64,000 nt of DNA from Thermoguttaceae bacterium (GTDB lineage Bacteria > Planctomycetota > Planctomycetia > Pirellulales > Thermoguttaceae), in contig JAFRAC010000019.1 of assembly GCA_017405595.1 (NCBI GenBank), positions 1 to 64,000 of the forward strand, read 5' to 3'. The notes beneath the pieces were generated by a model. That model was given only the letters and a program-made list of their open reading frames with translations, made no database searches and was not told the DNA's origin. Of the stretch, positions 44,191 through 52,224 are shown piece by piece. A program made the position numbers and the translations under genes. The stretch's first letter is position 1; the number at the start of each line of letters is the position of its first letter.

Positions 44191-46188
44191 TTACTCGATC
44201 GTTGTGACGACGGTCAGTGTGCGCCCTTCGGCCAGTTCGGTTTCCCAGGCGATCCGTTTCGGCTTGTTCGGGGTGAGCGGATCGTCCTTGCCGACGATCT
44301 GTTCGGTGAATGTGCCCGGAACAGGCGATCCGTTCTCGTCGTGTGCCGAAACGGTCACACGGATTCCGGGGCCCGTCGACCCGTCTTTGGCAGGACGCGG
44401 GGTGATTTCGATCGTCTGTCCGTCGATTTGAGTCCAGTCCTCAAACGTGATCAGCGGAAAATCGGCCGCCAGGGCCGCGTCGGACTCAAAGGTGACCGTG
44501 TCGGTTACGGTGAGGCGGTTCGGGGTTTCCTGCCCGGCCCTTGTGTATTCATACCGGCGGATCACCTTCTCGGCGCCGGAACCGGCATAGGCGCTGGAGA
44601 TATCGAGCGTGTAAACCGCGGTATTGCCGTTCTGTTCGAATTCGAGAACATCTGCCCGAGCCTCACTGCCGGTCTTTTGGAGAGTGCCGTTAATGCGTGG
44701 TACCGGATGCCCGAACGAGTTGAGAAGTTCGCCCTCGTAGCGCTGGGGGGAAAATGTCCGTTTGGTATAGGGTTCGCTGCCCGGATCGACGACGAGCCAG
44801 ACCCCGGCGCGCAGAACGCAGAAGGTGCCGATATCGTTGTGGTTGTGCATCTCATTGTTGTTTCCCCCCTTAAAGACCGCCGCGAATTGCGAATCGTCCC
44901 CTTTCGGCGGGCGGCAGACGACCACTCCGGCGTCGGGGAACCGGCTGACCGGTTCGGCAAGAAAATCGGCCGGCTTTTCGTCGGGCGACGGGGCCAGTGC
45001 GGGAAGATTGCCGCCCGCTTCATACGCGGGGAAGAAATAGACTGCCGCGGAGATCGGCGAGTCGGGTCTGCAGTTGGGATAACCGAAATCGTGTTCGATA
45101 CCGGAGAGGTCAAGTTTCAGCCGGCGGCTTAAAAGCGCGAGAAGGGTTTTGTCGGGCTTGGCAGTGAGGGAACAGTCGGCAAACGCGGCGTAACAGCCGG
45201 GGGTGACTTCCATTTTCAACGCAAACTCGGTAAGCGGACGGACCTTCGGGCATGTGTAGAGATTGACCGCGCCGTCCGAGCCGCGCCAGGCGAGTTCGGC
45301 GAGCATGACGAAATGTCCGAAACCGTAGTTCCAGTAGCCGATCCCTTCGCTGCAATAGCCGTCGTCGGTAATGCCGAGAAAGAAACGGGACGAGACGAAA
45401 TGTTCGGCCGCCGCCAGGAACCATGCCCGCTCTTCGGCGGACGGGCAGACCGAAAGGGCCGCGGCCGTCGTTCCGCAGTAGCAGACGGGGTTCCAGTTGT
45501 TCGTGCAGTTGACCCACCACATCATGGCGAATCCCCCTTTTTCGATTTTGTCCCGAACGGGGGTCAGAACGCGGCGGCGGATGTTTTCGCGGGCCAGTTG
45601 TGTGACTTCATGGGAAAGGACCGGCTCCAGCGCCTGAACGCCGATTCCGAGAGCTCCCGCAAAGGCGGTCGCGGCCAGATCGGGGCCTTCATCCTTGCCG
45701 TCGTAGACCGTCGCGTTGCGGTCGTGCGCCGGAAGAACCCAGCTCGGATAGGCGCACCACATCCGGATCATCTCTTCGAGCGCCGGGATGAACCGTCCCT
45801 TATTTTCGATCAGTTCGGCCATGGCCAGAGTTGTATAGCGGCTCGACCAGACCGCGCTTTTGTTCTGGAAATTGGACCGGTTTCCGTTGACGAAGAATTC
45901 CTTGTAGAGGTCTTCGGGGAGTTCGGGGATCGGTTCGGCAAGGTATTTTTCGGCCCTTTCCACAACCTTCGAAGCGCCGGTCTGAGACGCGAACGCCTCC
46001 CACTTTTCGCGGTCGGTGATCGGGGGAATCAGCGGGACCGGGTCGGCGGGAATGACCGCCGCCAGTTCCGCTGCACGCACGCTGACCGCGTCAACATCTT
46101 CCGCCGGGACATCGGCGGCCAGCGCGGTCGCCGCGAAACAGAGAAGCAGGCTCAGAATGAAAATAAGCTTAGGATGGTTTGCCGTCAT
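44191..46188 (-). CDS. Heparinase II/III-like secreted polysaccharide lyase, paralogue 2
   Basis: This is a 665-residue protein with the same architecture as its downstream neighbour: signal peptide, helical toroid with NNWNPVCYCGTTAAALSVCPSAEERAWFLAAAEHF, and a beta domain with HNHNDIGTFCVLRAGVWLVVDPG. The two are similar throughout but most alike over the C-terminal 100 residues, where nucleotide similarity is also very high. The first 60 residues differ most. It lies upstream in the same transcription unit. Tandem copies may differ in substrate or increase dose. Confidence 0.88.
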   Translation of the reverse strand: MTANHPKLIFILSLLLCFAATALAADVPAEDVDAVSVRAAELAAVIPADPVPLIPPITDREKWEAFASQTGASKVVERAEKYLAEPIPELPEDLYKEFFVNGNRSNFQNKSAVWSSRYTTLAMAELIENKGRFIPALEEMIRMWCAYPSWVLPAHDRNATVYDGKDEGPDLAATAFAGALGIGVQALEPVLSHEVTQLARENIRRRVLTPVRDKIEKGGFAMMWWVNCTNNWNPVCYCGTTAAALSVCPSAEERAWFLAAAEHFVSSRFFLGITDDGYCSEGIGYWNYGFGHFVMLAELAWRGSDGAVNLYTCPKVRPLTEFALKMEVTPGCYAAFADCSLTAKPDKTLLALLSRRLKLDLSGIEHDFGYPNCRPDSPISAAVYFFPAYEAGGNLPALAPSPDEKPADFLAEPVSRFPDAGVVVCRPPKGDDSQFAAVFKGGNNNEMHNHNDIGTFCVLRAGVWLVVDPGSEPYTKRTFSPQRYEGELLNSFGHPVPRINGTLQKTGSEARADVLEFEQNGNTAVYTLDISSAYAGSGAEKVIRRYEYTRAGQETPNRLTVTDTVTFESDAALAADFPLITFEDWTQIDGQTIEITPRPAKDGSTGPGIRVTVSAHDENGSPVPGTFTEQIVGKDDPLTPNKPKRIAWETELAEGRTLTVVTTIE

Positions 46189-46288
46189 TGTCGGTCTCCT
46201 TCGGGTATGTTCGGAAAAATCCGGCTGCGGGCCCCGCCTTTGATTGATGCGCCCGCCGGGCTCTTTCCCGTTCAGTCATAACTGACCG

Positions 46289-46317
46289 ATTATACTGTCA
46301 GGAGTGTCGGAGATAAA
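46289..46317 (-). promoter_or_regulatory. Candidate promoter of the heparinase pair
   Basis: On the minus strand a weak TTTATC -35 and a perfect TATAAT are separated by 17 bases, about 100 bases ahead of the 46188 start. Confidence 0.4.
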
Positions 46318-46391
46318 GTACATGCCGCCCCCGGCCGGAGATCGGGCCTGCCGGGGGCGGGGGAGAAGCGCGCCGGGCGTCGCAGAAAAGC

Positions 46392-46730
46392 CTAGCCGCC
46401 GAGGAACTCGCCATAATCCTCTTCGTCGGCGTCGTACGGAGGATTCAGCGCGTTCCAGTCGATGAGCCGTTCGATCTTCTCGGTCAGTTCACGGACCCTG
46501 CCGCGCTGAAGCCCTTTCGGGAGCTGGTCCGAGACCGCTTTGATCGATTCCAGAATGAAGGTGCCGATCGGCTCATCGGCGATCTGTTCGATTCCAAGCC
46601 CTTCCATCAGTGTGAACGCCTTTAAGAGCGCATGAGCTTTGAGCAGTCTCTGTTCGAGCGGGGAAAGGGTTACGGTCCCTTCTTCCGGACCGGTTTGACC
46701 GGAATCGCGGGGGACGAGCGGGGTTACCAT
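46392..46730 (-). CDS. Small helical hypothetical protein
   Basis: This is a 112-residue protein beginning MVTPLVPRDSG, chosen because AAAGGAG lies 8 bases before this ATG; a longer frame to 46841 lacks such a site. The central part is helical and leucine-rich (LSPLEQRLLKAHALLKAFTLMEGLGIEQIADE), and the C-terminus is acidic (DADEEDYGEFLGG). No family is recognised. Soluble and probably cytoplasmic; it could be a small regulatory or scaffold protein. Confidence 0.65.
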   Translation of the reverse strand: MVTPLVPRDSGQTGPEEGTVTLSPLEQRLLKAHALLKAFTLMEGLGIEQIADEPIGTFILESIKAVSDQLPKGLQRGRVRELTEKIERLIDWNALNPPYDADEEDYGEFLGG

Positions 46731-47030
46731 CAGAGCTGCTCCTTTCAGGATGGACGCGGGAAAGAACCGGACGGGTCGCGCTGTTTCGGCCGGAAAGTCC
46801 GGGCCGGGCGTTTTTCGAGAAGCGCCTTCCCCTACATTCACTTATCGGCCCGTTTTTTCCCGTTTGGGCCGCGGGGCCGAAAAAAGTCTGAAAATTCCAC
46901 TCCGCTGTTTCCGAGAGTCAATCCTTTCAGAGGCGTTTTCATGGGCTTTGCCGGTTTCCCGGCAAGTTAAAATATGCTTTAAAACAAGGCATATCCGCGA
47001 AAAATGCCCCGCCGGCGGGCGCCTTCTGCA

Positions 47031-47055
47031 AGTTAGCGAAAGTTAGCGAAAGTTA
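47031..47055. repeat. 10-bp direct repeat AGTTAGCGAA
   Basis: Two and a half copies lie in the 46731-47187 gap. A complementary pair TGCCCCGC / GCGGGGCA brackets it at about 47004 and 47086, so a small structured transcript is conceivable. Nothing else recognisable is in this gap apart from the promoter at 47104. Confidence 0.5.
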
Positions 47056-47103
47056 AATTGATTTCTTGGGGAATTTCTGCGGGGCAGACGGCGCGGAAGC
47101 CGG

Positions 47104-47132
47104 TTGACCTGTGAAACGGCGGCACCTACAAT
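47104..47132 (+). promoter_or_regulatory. Sigma-70-type promoter
   Basis: TTGACC and TACAAT are separated by exactly 17 bases, about 55 bases before the start of the small helical protein and the alkylation-repair genes. Confidence 0.7.
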
Positions 47133-47187
47133 AAGTCTGTCGGTGTTATTCTTCAAGTTAAACCCACCGGACGAAAGGATGGCGGCA

Positions 47188-47691
47188 ATGGAATCAAATC
47201 AGAACAACGCGAATCAGAGCGGAACGAACACGCCGCAAAGCGGGCCGATCGATCTCGAAAAGGTGAAGCAGTTCGCCGGAATGATTCAGCAGTGGTGCGC
47301 CGACCCGAAACGGAGAGAGGATCTTCTTAACCGGCTCGGCGAAGCCAAAGGGCTGGTCAAATACGTAACCGACAACGCCAAAAACTTCTTCGACGAAACG
47401 AAGGCCGGGTTCATGGCGAAGGCGGGGGAAGGGCACGATGAAAAGATCGACGATGCCGATTACGAGTCGATGCTCTCGAAGACGGTCGCCCAGTGTATGG
47501 ATTTTGTGAAAGCCGCGGCGCCGAAACTCAAGGAGATGGAACAGCAGGCGGTCGAAAAGCTCAAGAGCGAAGAGACCGCCGAAAAGGTCAAGGGAATGAC
47601 CGAAGGGATCCGCCGCCGGCTTGCCGACCTGCTCATGACCGGACTCGACCCGAAACAGGAGAGCGAAAAGAAAGACGGCGGCGAAGCGTAA
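47188..47691 (+). CDS. Small charged helical hypothetical protein
   Basis: This is a 167-residue protein. The ATG at 47188 is preferred to 47179 because AAGGA lies 8 bases before it. After a Asn/Gln-rich N-terminus the sequence is almost wholly helical with heptad-like hydrophobics (LEKVKQFAGMIQQWC..., CMDFVKAAAPKLKEMEQQAVEKLKSEETAEKVKGMTEGIRRRLADLL). It ends in a charged tail. It might be a coiled-coil scaffold. It precedes the repair glycosylase by 45 bases and may share its promoter. Confidence 0.7.
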   Translation: MESNQNNANQSGTNTPQSGPIDLEKVKQFAGMIQQWCADPKRREDLLNRLGEAKGLVKYVTDNAKNFFDETKAGFMAKAGEGHDEKIDDADYESMLSKTVAQCMDFVKAAAPKLKEMEQQAVEKLKSEETAEKVKGMTEGIRRRLADLLMTGLDPKQESEKKDGGEA

Positions 47692-47736
47692 CACTCTTTG
47701 CGCGCGGCGCCGTTTCGGCGGCGGAAAGGGTTCCTC

Positions 47737-48687
47737 TTGTATTTTCGATACGGCAGAACCGAAACCGATTACCTGAAATCGAAAGACCCGCGGTTAGGGG
47801 AAGTGCTCGACCGGATCGGCCATCTCCGCCGGCCGGTCGAGCCGGATCTCTTTTCGTCGGTGGTCCGTTCGATCGTGGCGCAGCAGATTTCGGGAAAAGC
47901 TTTCGAAACGGTCTGGAACCGGTTCCTGAACCGGTTTTCGGCCGTGACGCCCGAAACGATCGACGCGGCCGAAATCGGCGCGCTGCAGTCGCTCGGCATC
48001 TCGTTTAAGAAAGCGGAGTATATCAAGGATTTTGCCCGCCGGGTTGCCGGCGGCGCGCTCGACCTGCGCGCGCTGAAAAAAATGAGCGATGCCGAGGCGG
48101 TTGCGGTTCTTTCCCGCCTGAAAGGGATCGGGGTCTGGACCGCCGAAATGCTCCTTCTTTTCAGTTTGCGGCGGCCCGACATTTTGAGTTTCGGCGATTT
48201 CGGGATTCAGCGCGGGATGAGAATGGTCTACCGCCACCGGAAGATCACCCGTCCCCTTTTTGAGAAATACCGGAAACGCCTTTCCCCCTATGGGTCGGTT
48301 GCCAGCCTCTATTTCTGGGCGGTTGCCGGAGGCGCGGTTCCGGAACTGACCGATCCGGCGCCGAAGAAGAAACCGCTCACCGCGCCTTTAAGCCCCCTTT
48401 TTGTCCGGTGTGTTCTTTCGGCGGTTGCGGCGATTCCCCCCGGCTGTGTGGCAACCTACGGTCAGATCGCGCGGCTTGCCGGCCGCGAAAAGAACGCCCG
48501 TCAGGTCGGGAAAATCCTGAGTGTTTCCGAAAAGTACGGCGATTACCCCTGTCATCGGGTGGTCAGCAGCACCGGCCGGACCGCGCCCGGTTTCGAGGCG
48601 CAGCGGCGGCTTCTCCTCGCCGAAGGGGTCGCGTTTAAGCCGAACGGCTGTGTTGATCTTAAAAAACACGTTTGGGTTTGCCGATAG
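47737..48687 (+). CDS. AlkA-like DNA glycosylase fused to an MGMT/ATL-type domain
   Basis: This 316-residue protein has two repair modules. The first 200 residues are an HhH-GPD glycosylase of the AlkA/3-methyladenine type: SSVVRSIVAQQISGKAFETVWNRF, then the hairpin LSRLKGIGVWTAEMLLLFSLRRPDILSFGDFGIQRGM, with the catalytic Asp of SFGDFGI. The last 90 residues match the methylguanine methyltransferase C-terminal domain: AIPPGCVATYGQIARLAGREKNARQVGKIL, then YPCHRVVSSTGR with the acceptor Cys intact. One polypeptide would excise N-alkyl bases and take O6-alkyl groups directly. The TTG at 47737 has GGAAAGGG 7 bases before it; the open frame upstream is longer but lacks one. Confidence 0.88.
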   Translation: MYFRYGRTETDYLKSKDPRLGEVLDRIGHLRRPVEPDLFSSVVRSIVAQQISGKAFETVWNRFLNRFSAVTPETIDAAEIGALQSLGISFKKAEYIKDFARRVAGGALDLRALKKMSDAEAVAVLSRLKGIGVWTAEMLLLFSLRRPDILSFGDFGIQRGMRMVYRHRKITRPLFEKYRKRLSPYGSVASLYFWAVAGGAVPELTDPAPKKKPLTAPLSPLFVRCVLSAVAAIPPGCVATYGQIARLAGREKNARQVGKILSVSEKYGDYPCHRVVSSTGRTAPGFEAQRRLLLAEGVAFKPNGCVDLKKHVWVCR

Positions 48688-48719
48688 CCGGTCCGGCTTG
48701 TTTGGGAAAGAAGCTGCTT

Positions 48720-49214
48720 ATGGAGTTTACTTACGGTTACCCGTCCCCGCTCGGCAAAATGATGATGGCGTCCGACGGCTATTCGCTGACCGGCCTGTGG
48801 TTCGAGGGGCAGAAACATTTCGCCGCCGGGCTCGATGACGATCATACCGAAAAATCATTGCCGGTCTTCGACGAGACCGCCCGCTGGCTCGATCTCTATT
48901 TCCGCGGGACGGCGCCTCCGTTTACCCCGCCCCTCCTTTTCAGAACGTCGCTGTTCCGCGAAACGGTCTGGCAGATTCTTCTCGGGATTCCTTATGGAGA
49001 AATCATGACTTACGGCGCGATCGCCCAGCAGGCGGCCATCGAACTGCTCGTTCCCCGAATGTCGGCGCGGGCGGTCGGCGGAGCGGTTGCCCATAACCCG
49101 ATCAGCATCATCGTTCCCTGCCACCGGGTACTCGGCGCCCGATACGAACTGGGCGACTACGCCGGAGGAATCGAACGAAAGGTTGCCCTTCTCCAGCTGG
49201 AAGGGGCGTTCTGA
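48720..49214 (+). CDS. ogt: Methylated-DNA--protein-cysteine methyltransferase
   Basis: This is a 164-residue enzyme with the full MGMT layout: the N-terminal domain (FTYGYPSPLGKMMMASDGYSLTGLWFEGQKH), the arginine-containing helix SARAVGGAVAHNPISIIVPCHRVLG with the acceptor Cys in PCHRV, and AGGIERKVALLQLEG. It directly reverses O6-alkylguanine. It lies 33 bases past the glycosylase-MGMT fusion in the same direction, giving a compact alkylation-repair unit. Confidence 0.95.
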   Translation: MEFTYGYPSPLGKMMMASDGYSLTGLWFEGQKHFAAGLDDDHTEKSLPVFDETARWLDLYFRGTAPPFTPPLLFRTSLFRETVWQILLGIPYGEIMTYGAIAQQAAIELLVPRMSARAVGGAVAHNPISIIVPCHRVLGARYELGDYAGGIERKVALLQLEGAF

Positions 49215-49237
49215 AGCGCGTCAACCGCGGGGATTGT

Positions 49238-49278
49238 TCACTTTCAAAACTTCAAAATTTTTGAAGTTTTGAAAGTGA
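49238..49278. terminator. 41-base perfect inverted repeat between convergent genes
   Basis: Twenty-base arms beginning TCACTTTCAAAACTTCAAAA meet around one central base. On the plus strand the centre is T-rich. The stem lies between the plus-strand ogt and the minus-strand DUF5131 gene, so it would serve as a bidirectional terminator. Confidence 0.75.
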
Positions 49279-49290
49279 GCGCGAAAAGGG

Positions 49291-50100
49291 TCAGGCTTCA
49301 TCGTCATCTTCAACATTGAAAAGTGTGGCGGGAAAAGAGGCCTGTGTGCCGGCGAGATTGTAGACGGCCGACCGCCCCTCGTAACTGAGCCCCGAGCGGC
49401 GCGCCTGCTCGTGGGCCTGGCCCGGCTTTTCGATCTTGTAAAGCCGCCCGTCCTTGACGAACCGCCAGCCGGTCCCGCCGAAGAGGAACGTGACGTCCGC
49501 CCGGACGCACTCGCCGCGGAGCGACTCGACCCATTCGTAACGGCAGGGGCGCGCGCCGGGATAATTTTCGCCGTCGCAGATGACCTGCTCGATTCGGCCC
49601 GAATCGAGATAGGTTCGGAGCGAAACCGCGCCGATCAGCGGCGCGCACATGATTCCCTTGTGTTTGAACGGCAAAGAGAGGAGGATCGGAACCCGTTCGT
49701 CGGCGCGCCGCTGATTTTCGACCGAAACGTTCAGCATGACGTTCTCCCACCCGCCGTTCCAGTCGGGGGGCAGGCTCTGCCGGACCCGCTGCGGCCGCTT
49801 GGTGAGCAGGAAAAACATCACGTCGGGCCGTTGGCGAATAATCTCCCATGCTTCGCCGCGCCAGGCGTCGGCGTCCTCTAAAAAGAAATCGGACGTCAGA
49901 CAGACATGGAGCGTCGAGCCGCTTGGCACCTTGTAACGCCCCTCTTTATCCTTCGACAGCGGGTACCGGAACGCCGACTTAACGCGGTAGATCTCCCCGC
50001 CGTCCTTCTCGTGCAGACGGTCGAGAAAGAACATGTAGCAGTTTTGGCACCCCTCGCTGCATTTCCGGCAACCGTGCCACGGGTTCCAGATATTACGCAC
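49291..50100 (-). CDS. DUF5131-family (phage Gp37/Gp68-type) protein with radical-SAM-like cysteine motif
   Basis: This 269-residue protein begins IWNPWHGCRKCSEGCQNCYMFFLDRL, the DUF5131 opening, with C11, C14, C18 and C21 as possible iron-sulfur ligands. WENVMLNVSVENQRRADERVPILLSLPFKHKGI and FGGTGWRFVKDGRLY are further family blocks. DUF5131 proteins occur in phages and in bacterial accessory regions, and resemble radical-SAM enzymes; their substrate is not established. The usual three-Cys cluster motif is C-x3-C-x2-C, so this four-Cys spacing is family specific. The 3' end carries an acidic tail. No partner is adjacent except the Shango operon further downstream. Confidence 0.8.
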   Translation of the reverse strand: MRNIWNPWHGCRKCSEGCQNCYMFFLDRLHEKDGGEIYRVKSAFRYPLSKDKEGRYKVPSGSTLHVCLTSDFFLEDADAWRGEAWEIIRQRPDVMFFLLTKRPQRVRQSLPPDWNGGWENVMLNVSVENQRRADERVPILLSLPFKHKGIMCAPLIGAVSLRTYLDSGRIEQVICDGENYPGARPCRYEWVESLRGECVRADVTFLFGGTGWRFVKDGRLYKIEKPGQAHEQARRSGLSYEGRSAVYNLAGTQASFPATLFNVEDDDEA

Positions 50101-50139
50101 GGTCGGCCCTTTCGCGCGGGGAAGGGGAGCTGTCCGGCC

Positions 50140-52014
50140 TTAAAGCAGTTTCCATTCCACGTTCCCGAAATCATCGACCGTAAAACACCGGGCCAGGATA
50201 TTGGAACCGCTTCCGTCCTCGTAGTAGAGAATCAGAAGAGAACCGTCGAGCCGGCCGGCGATCGAGGCGTAGGCGCCGGGAACATCGTCGACGATAATCG
50301 GTTTGCTCCACGTTTTGCAGTCGTCGAGCGAAACGCGGATCGTCGTCTGCGTTGTCGAAAGCTCTTCCCGCAGCGCCATGACCACAACGCCGTTCGGTGC
50401 GCGGTAGAGATACGGGCATTGCCCGTGAAACCCGACGCTCCGCGAAGACGACCACGTTTTCCCGCCGTCGTTCGAGACGGAATACGCCATCTCGTACCGC
50501 TGGATCGCGTAGAGCGAACCGTCCTGCCGTTCAATGACATCGGTCTCGGCGTCCAGCCGAAACCCGTTGCGCGGTATTGCCGCCGGTTTTTCCCAGGTCA
50601 CCCCCTGGTCGTAGCTGAGCCCGACCGCGCCCCAGGCCGTGTCGTTCGCCTGCCGGTAAAGCGGCATCAGAAGCGTTCCGTTCGAAAGGACGCGGATCGG
50701 CGAGGAAACGGCGTATCCCTCATAGACGGTGACCGGTTCCGACCAGGTCTGTCCGCCGTCGCTCGACTCGGTCACCTTGGTGACAAGCCGTTCCCCGCTG
50801 ACGCCGTCCGGCGTCAGGGCGAAGAAATTGCAGAGGATCCGTCCGTCGGCGAGCTGGACAACCGAAGGGTCCCGGTCATCGTAACCGGTATCGGCGATGG
50901 TTTTCGGCGCCGTCCACGTTCTCCCGTCATCGCGCGAATAGACCATGCAGATCCGCCCCCCGTTCGGATAATCGGTGTTCGGGTGCGACACATGCCCGTA
51001 TCCCGCGTAGAAGACCGCCATCAACCGCCCGTCGTCCAGCCGGCAGACATCGGGAAACGCGGCGTAGCCGAAACTCCCCTGTCCGTAGGTGACCGTGACA
51101 TACTCATGAGTCGGAGTCACCTCCGTCGGTTCGGGATTCCTCTCAATCCGAATATCAGTGAACGTGTCAACGCCGCTGACCGCGCGGAACCCGATTTTGC
51201 CGCCGGAAAGCCTGCTGTCATACGCCGAAACCAGTGTGTTCTCCCCGATCCCGCACGCGATCTGGCCGCCGGTGATCTGCGCCCAGATGCTGTAGGTCTT
51301 CAGATAATCCAGGGAAATCGTGTCGCTGGCGAGTTCCGTCATCTGTCCGTCGCTTCCAACGTAATAGAGTACGGCCTCACTGCTCTGGAACGACGCGTAA
51401 TAGCACTCTCCGGAATCCTGCACCGCCAGTTCAATCCCGGCGCTGAGTCCGACATAACGTTTTGTCGCCTTGAATTCGGCGGAAACGCGGATATTGCCGC
51501 CGAACCCCCCGTAGGGGCAGACCGCTTCAAGGCCCCCCTTCCGGGCGTCGAAAGTCAAAGTCCCGTTTTCCGCGCCGATCTTGGAGGTGTCGTCTTCGGA
51601 CAGATCCCAATTCGAAAGGTCGTCCGGGTAAATCCCGTATGACTTGGTCCCGTCGGGCAGCCCCTCGCACCCCTGAAACCAGTAGGCCGAAATGACCGCG
51701 TAATCCCCCGGACCGATGAACCCGTCCCCGTCCAAATCACATGCGGGGTTCCACCCCTCGCCGCCGGCGGACGCGAACCAGCCGCCGCTCAGAAGCGCGC
51801 TGTCTCCCGGCCCGATGAATCCGTCCCCGTCGATGTCATACGTCGAGCTGATATAGAGGTCGCCGATCCTCTGGCCCGCGGGAGGCGAAGCCGAGCCCGG
51901 CATCGCCTCCCCCGCCGCGGCCGCGGCTTCTCCGCCGGACCAGACCGCCAAAAGCGCGCGCGCTTCCAGCGGCTCGAATCGCAGTGTCCGCCCTTTCCGA
52001 TGTGTCTGTTTCAT
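50140..52014 (-). CDS. Exported LEPR-XLL sialidase-like protein
   Basis: This is a 624-residue protein. The LEPR-XLL motif is RFEPLEARALLAV (residues 12-24), nearly canonical. Two EF-hand loops, D.DGDGFIGPGD, lie at about 60-71 and 93-104. A beta-rich domain (about 118-305) is homologous to that of the EEP protein at 1541-3202. The C-terminal 310 residues are a six-bladed-propeller sialidase domain with five Asp-box copies: YSRDDGRTW, ESSDGGQTW, LSYDQGVTW, VSNDGGKTW and VSLDDCKTW. FPDVCRLDDGRLMAVFYAGYGH resembles the Arg-containing first strand, although the classic R-I-P motif is replaced. It may release sialic acids or related sugars outside the cell. Confidence 0.85.
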   Translation of the reverse strand: MKQTHRKGRTLRFEPLEARALLAVWSGGEAAAAAGEAMPGSASPPAGQRIGDLYISSTYDIDGDGFIGPGDSALLSGGWFASAGGEGWNPACDLDGDGFIGPGDYAVISAYWFQGCEGLPDGTKSYGIYPDDLSNWDLSEDDTSKIGAENGTLTFDARKGGLEAVCPYGGFGGNIRVSAEFKATKRYVGLSAGIELAVQDSGECYYASFQSSEAVLYYVGSDGQMTELASDTISLDYLKTYSIWAQITGGQIACGIGENTLVSAYDSRLSGGKIGFRAVSGVDTFTDIRIERNPEPTEVTPTHEYVTVTYGQGSFGYAAFPDVCRLDDGRLMAVFYAGYGHVSHPNTDYPNGGRICMVYSRDDGRTWTAPKTIADTGYDDRDPSVVQLADGRILCNFFALTPDGVSGERLVTKVTESSDGGQTWSEPVTVYEGYAVSSPIRVLSNGTLLMPLYRQANDTAWGAVGLSYDQGVTWEKPAAIPRNGFRLDAETDVIERQDGSLYAIQRYEMAYSVSNDGGKTWSSSRSVGFHGQCPYLYRAPNGVVVMALREELSTTQTTIRVSLDDCKTWSKPIIVDDVPGAYASIAGRLDGSLLILYYEDGSGSNILARCFTVDDFGNVEWKLL

Positions 52015-52224
52015 TTCGGTTCTCGAATCACGGGAGATCTGTCAAACTGAAAACCGGGGACACCGTTCCCCTCACGGCGTTCTCCCGCCGGACTCCGCGC
52101 GTCCGGCTTCCGCGGCGCGTCCCCGGCCGCCGTCGAAAAAATGACTTTCCGCAGGCAAATTTTAATAATTGCCTGTTAAAAGTAAAGTTTCGGGGGAAAG
52201 GCCTCTGTACGGCTCCCGCTCCGC

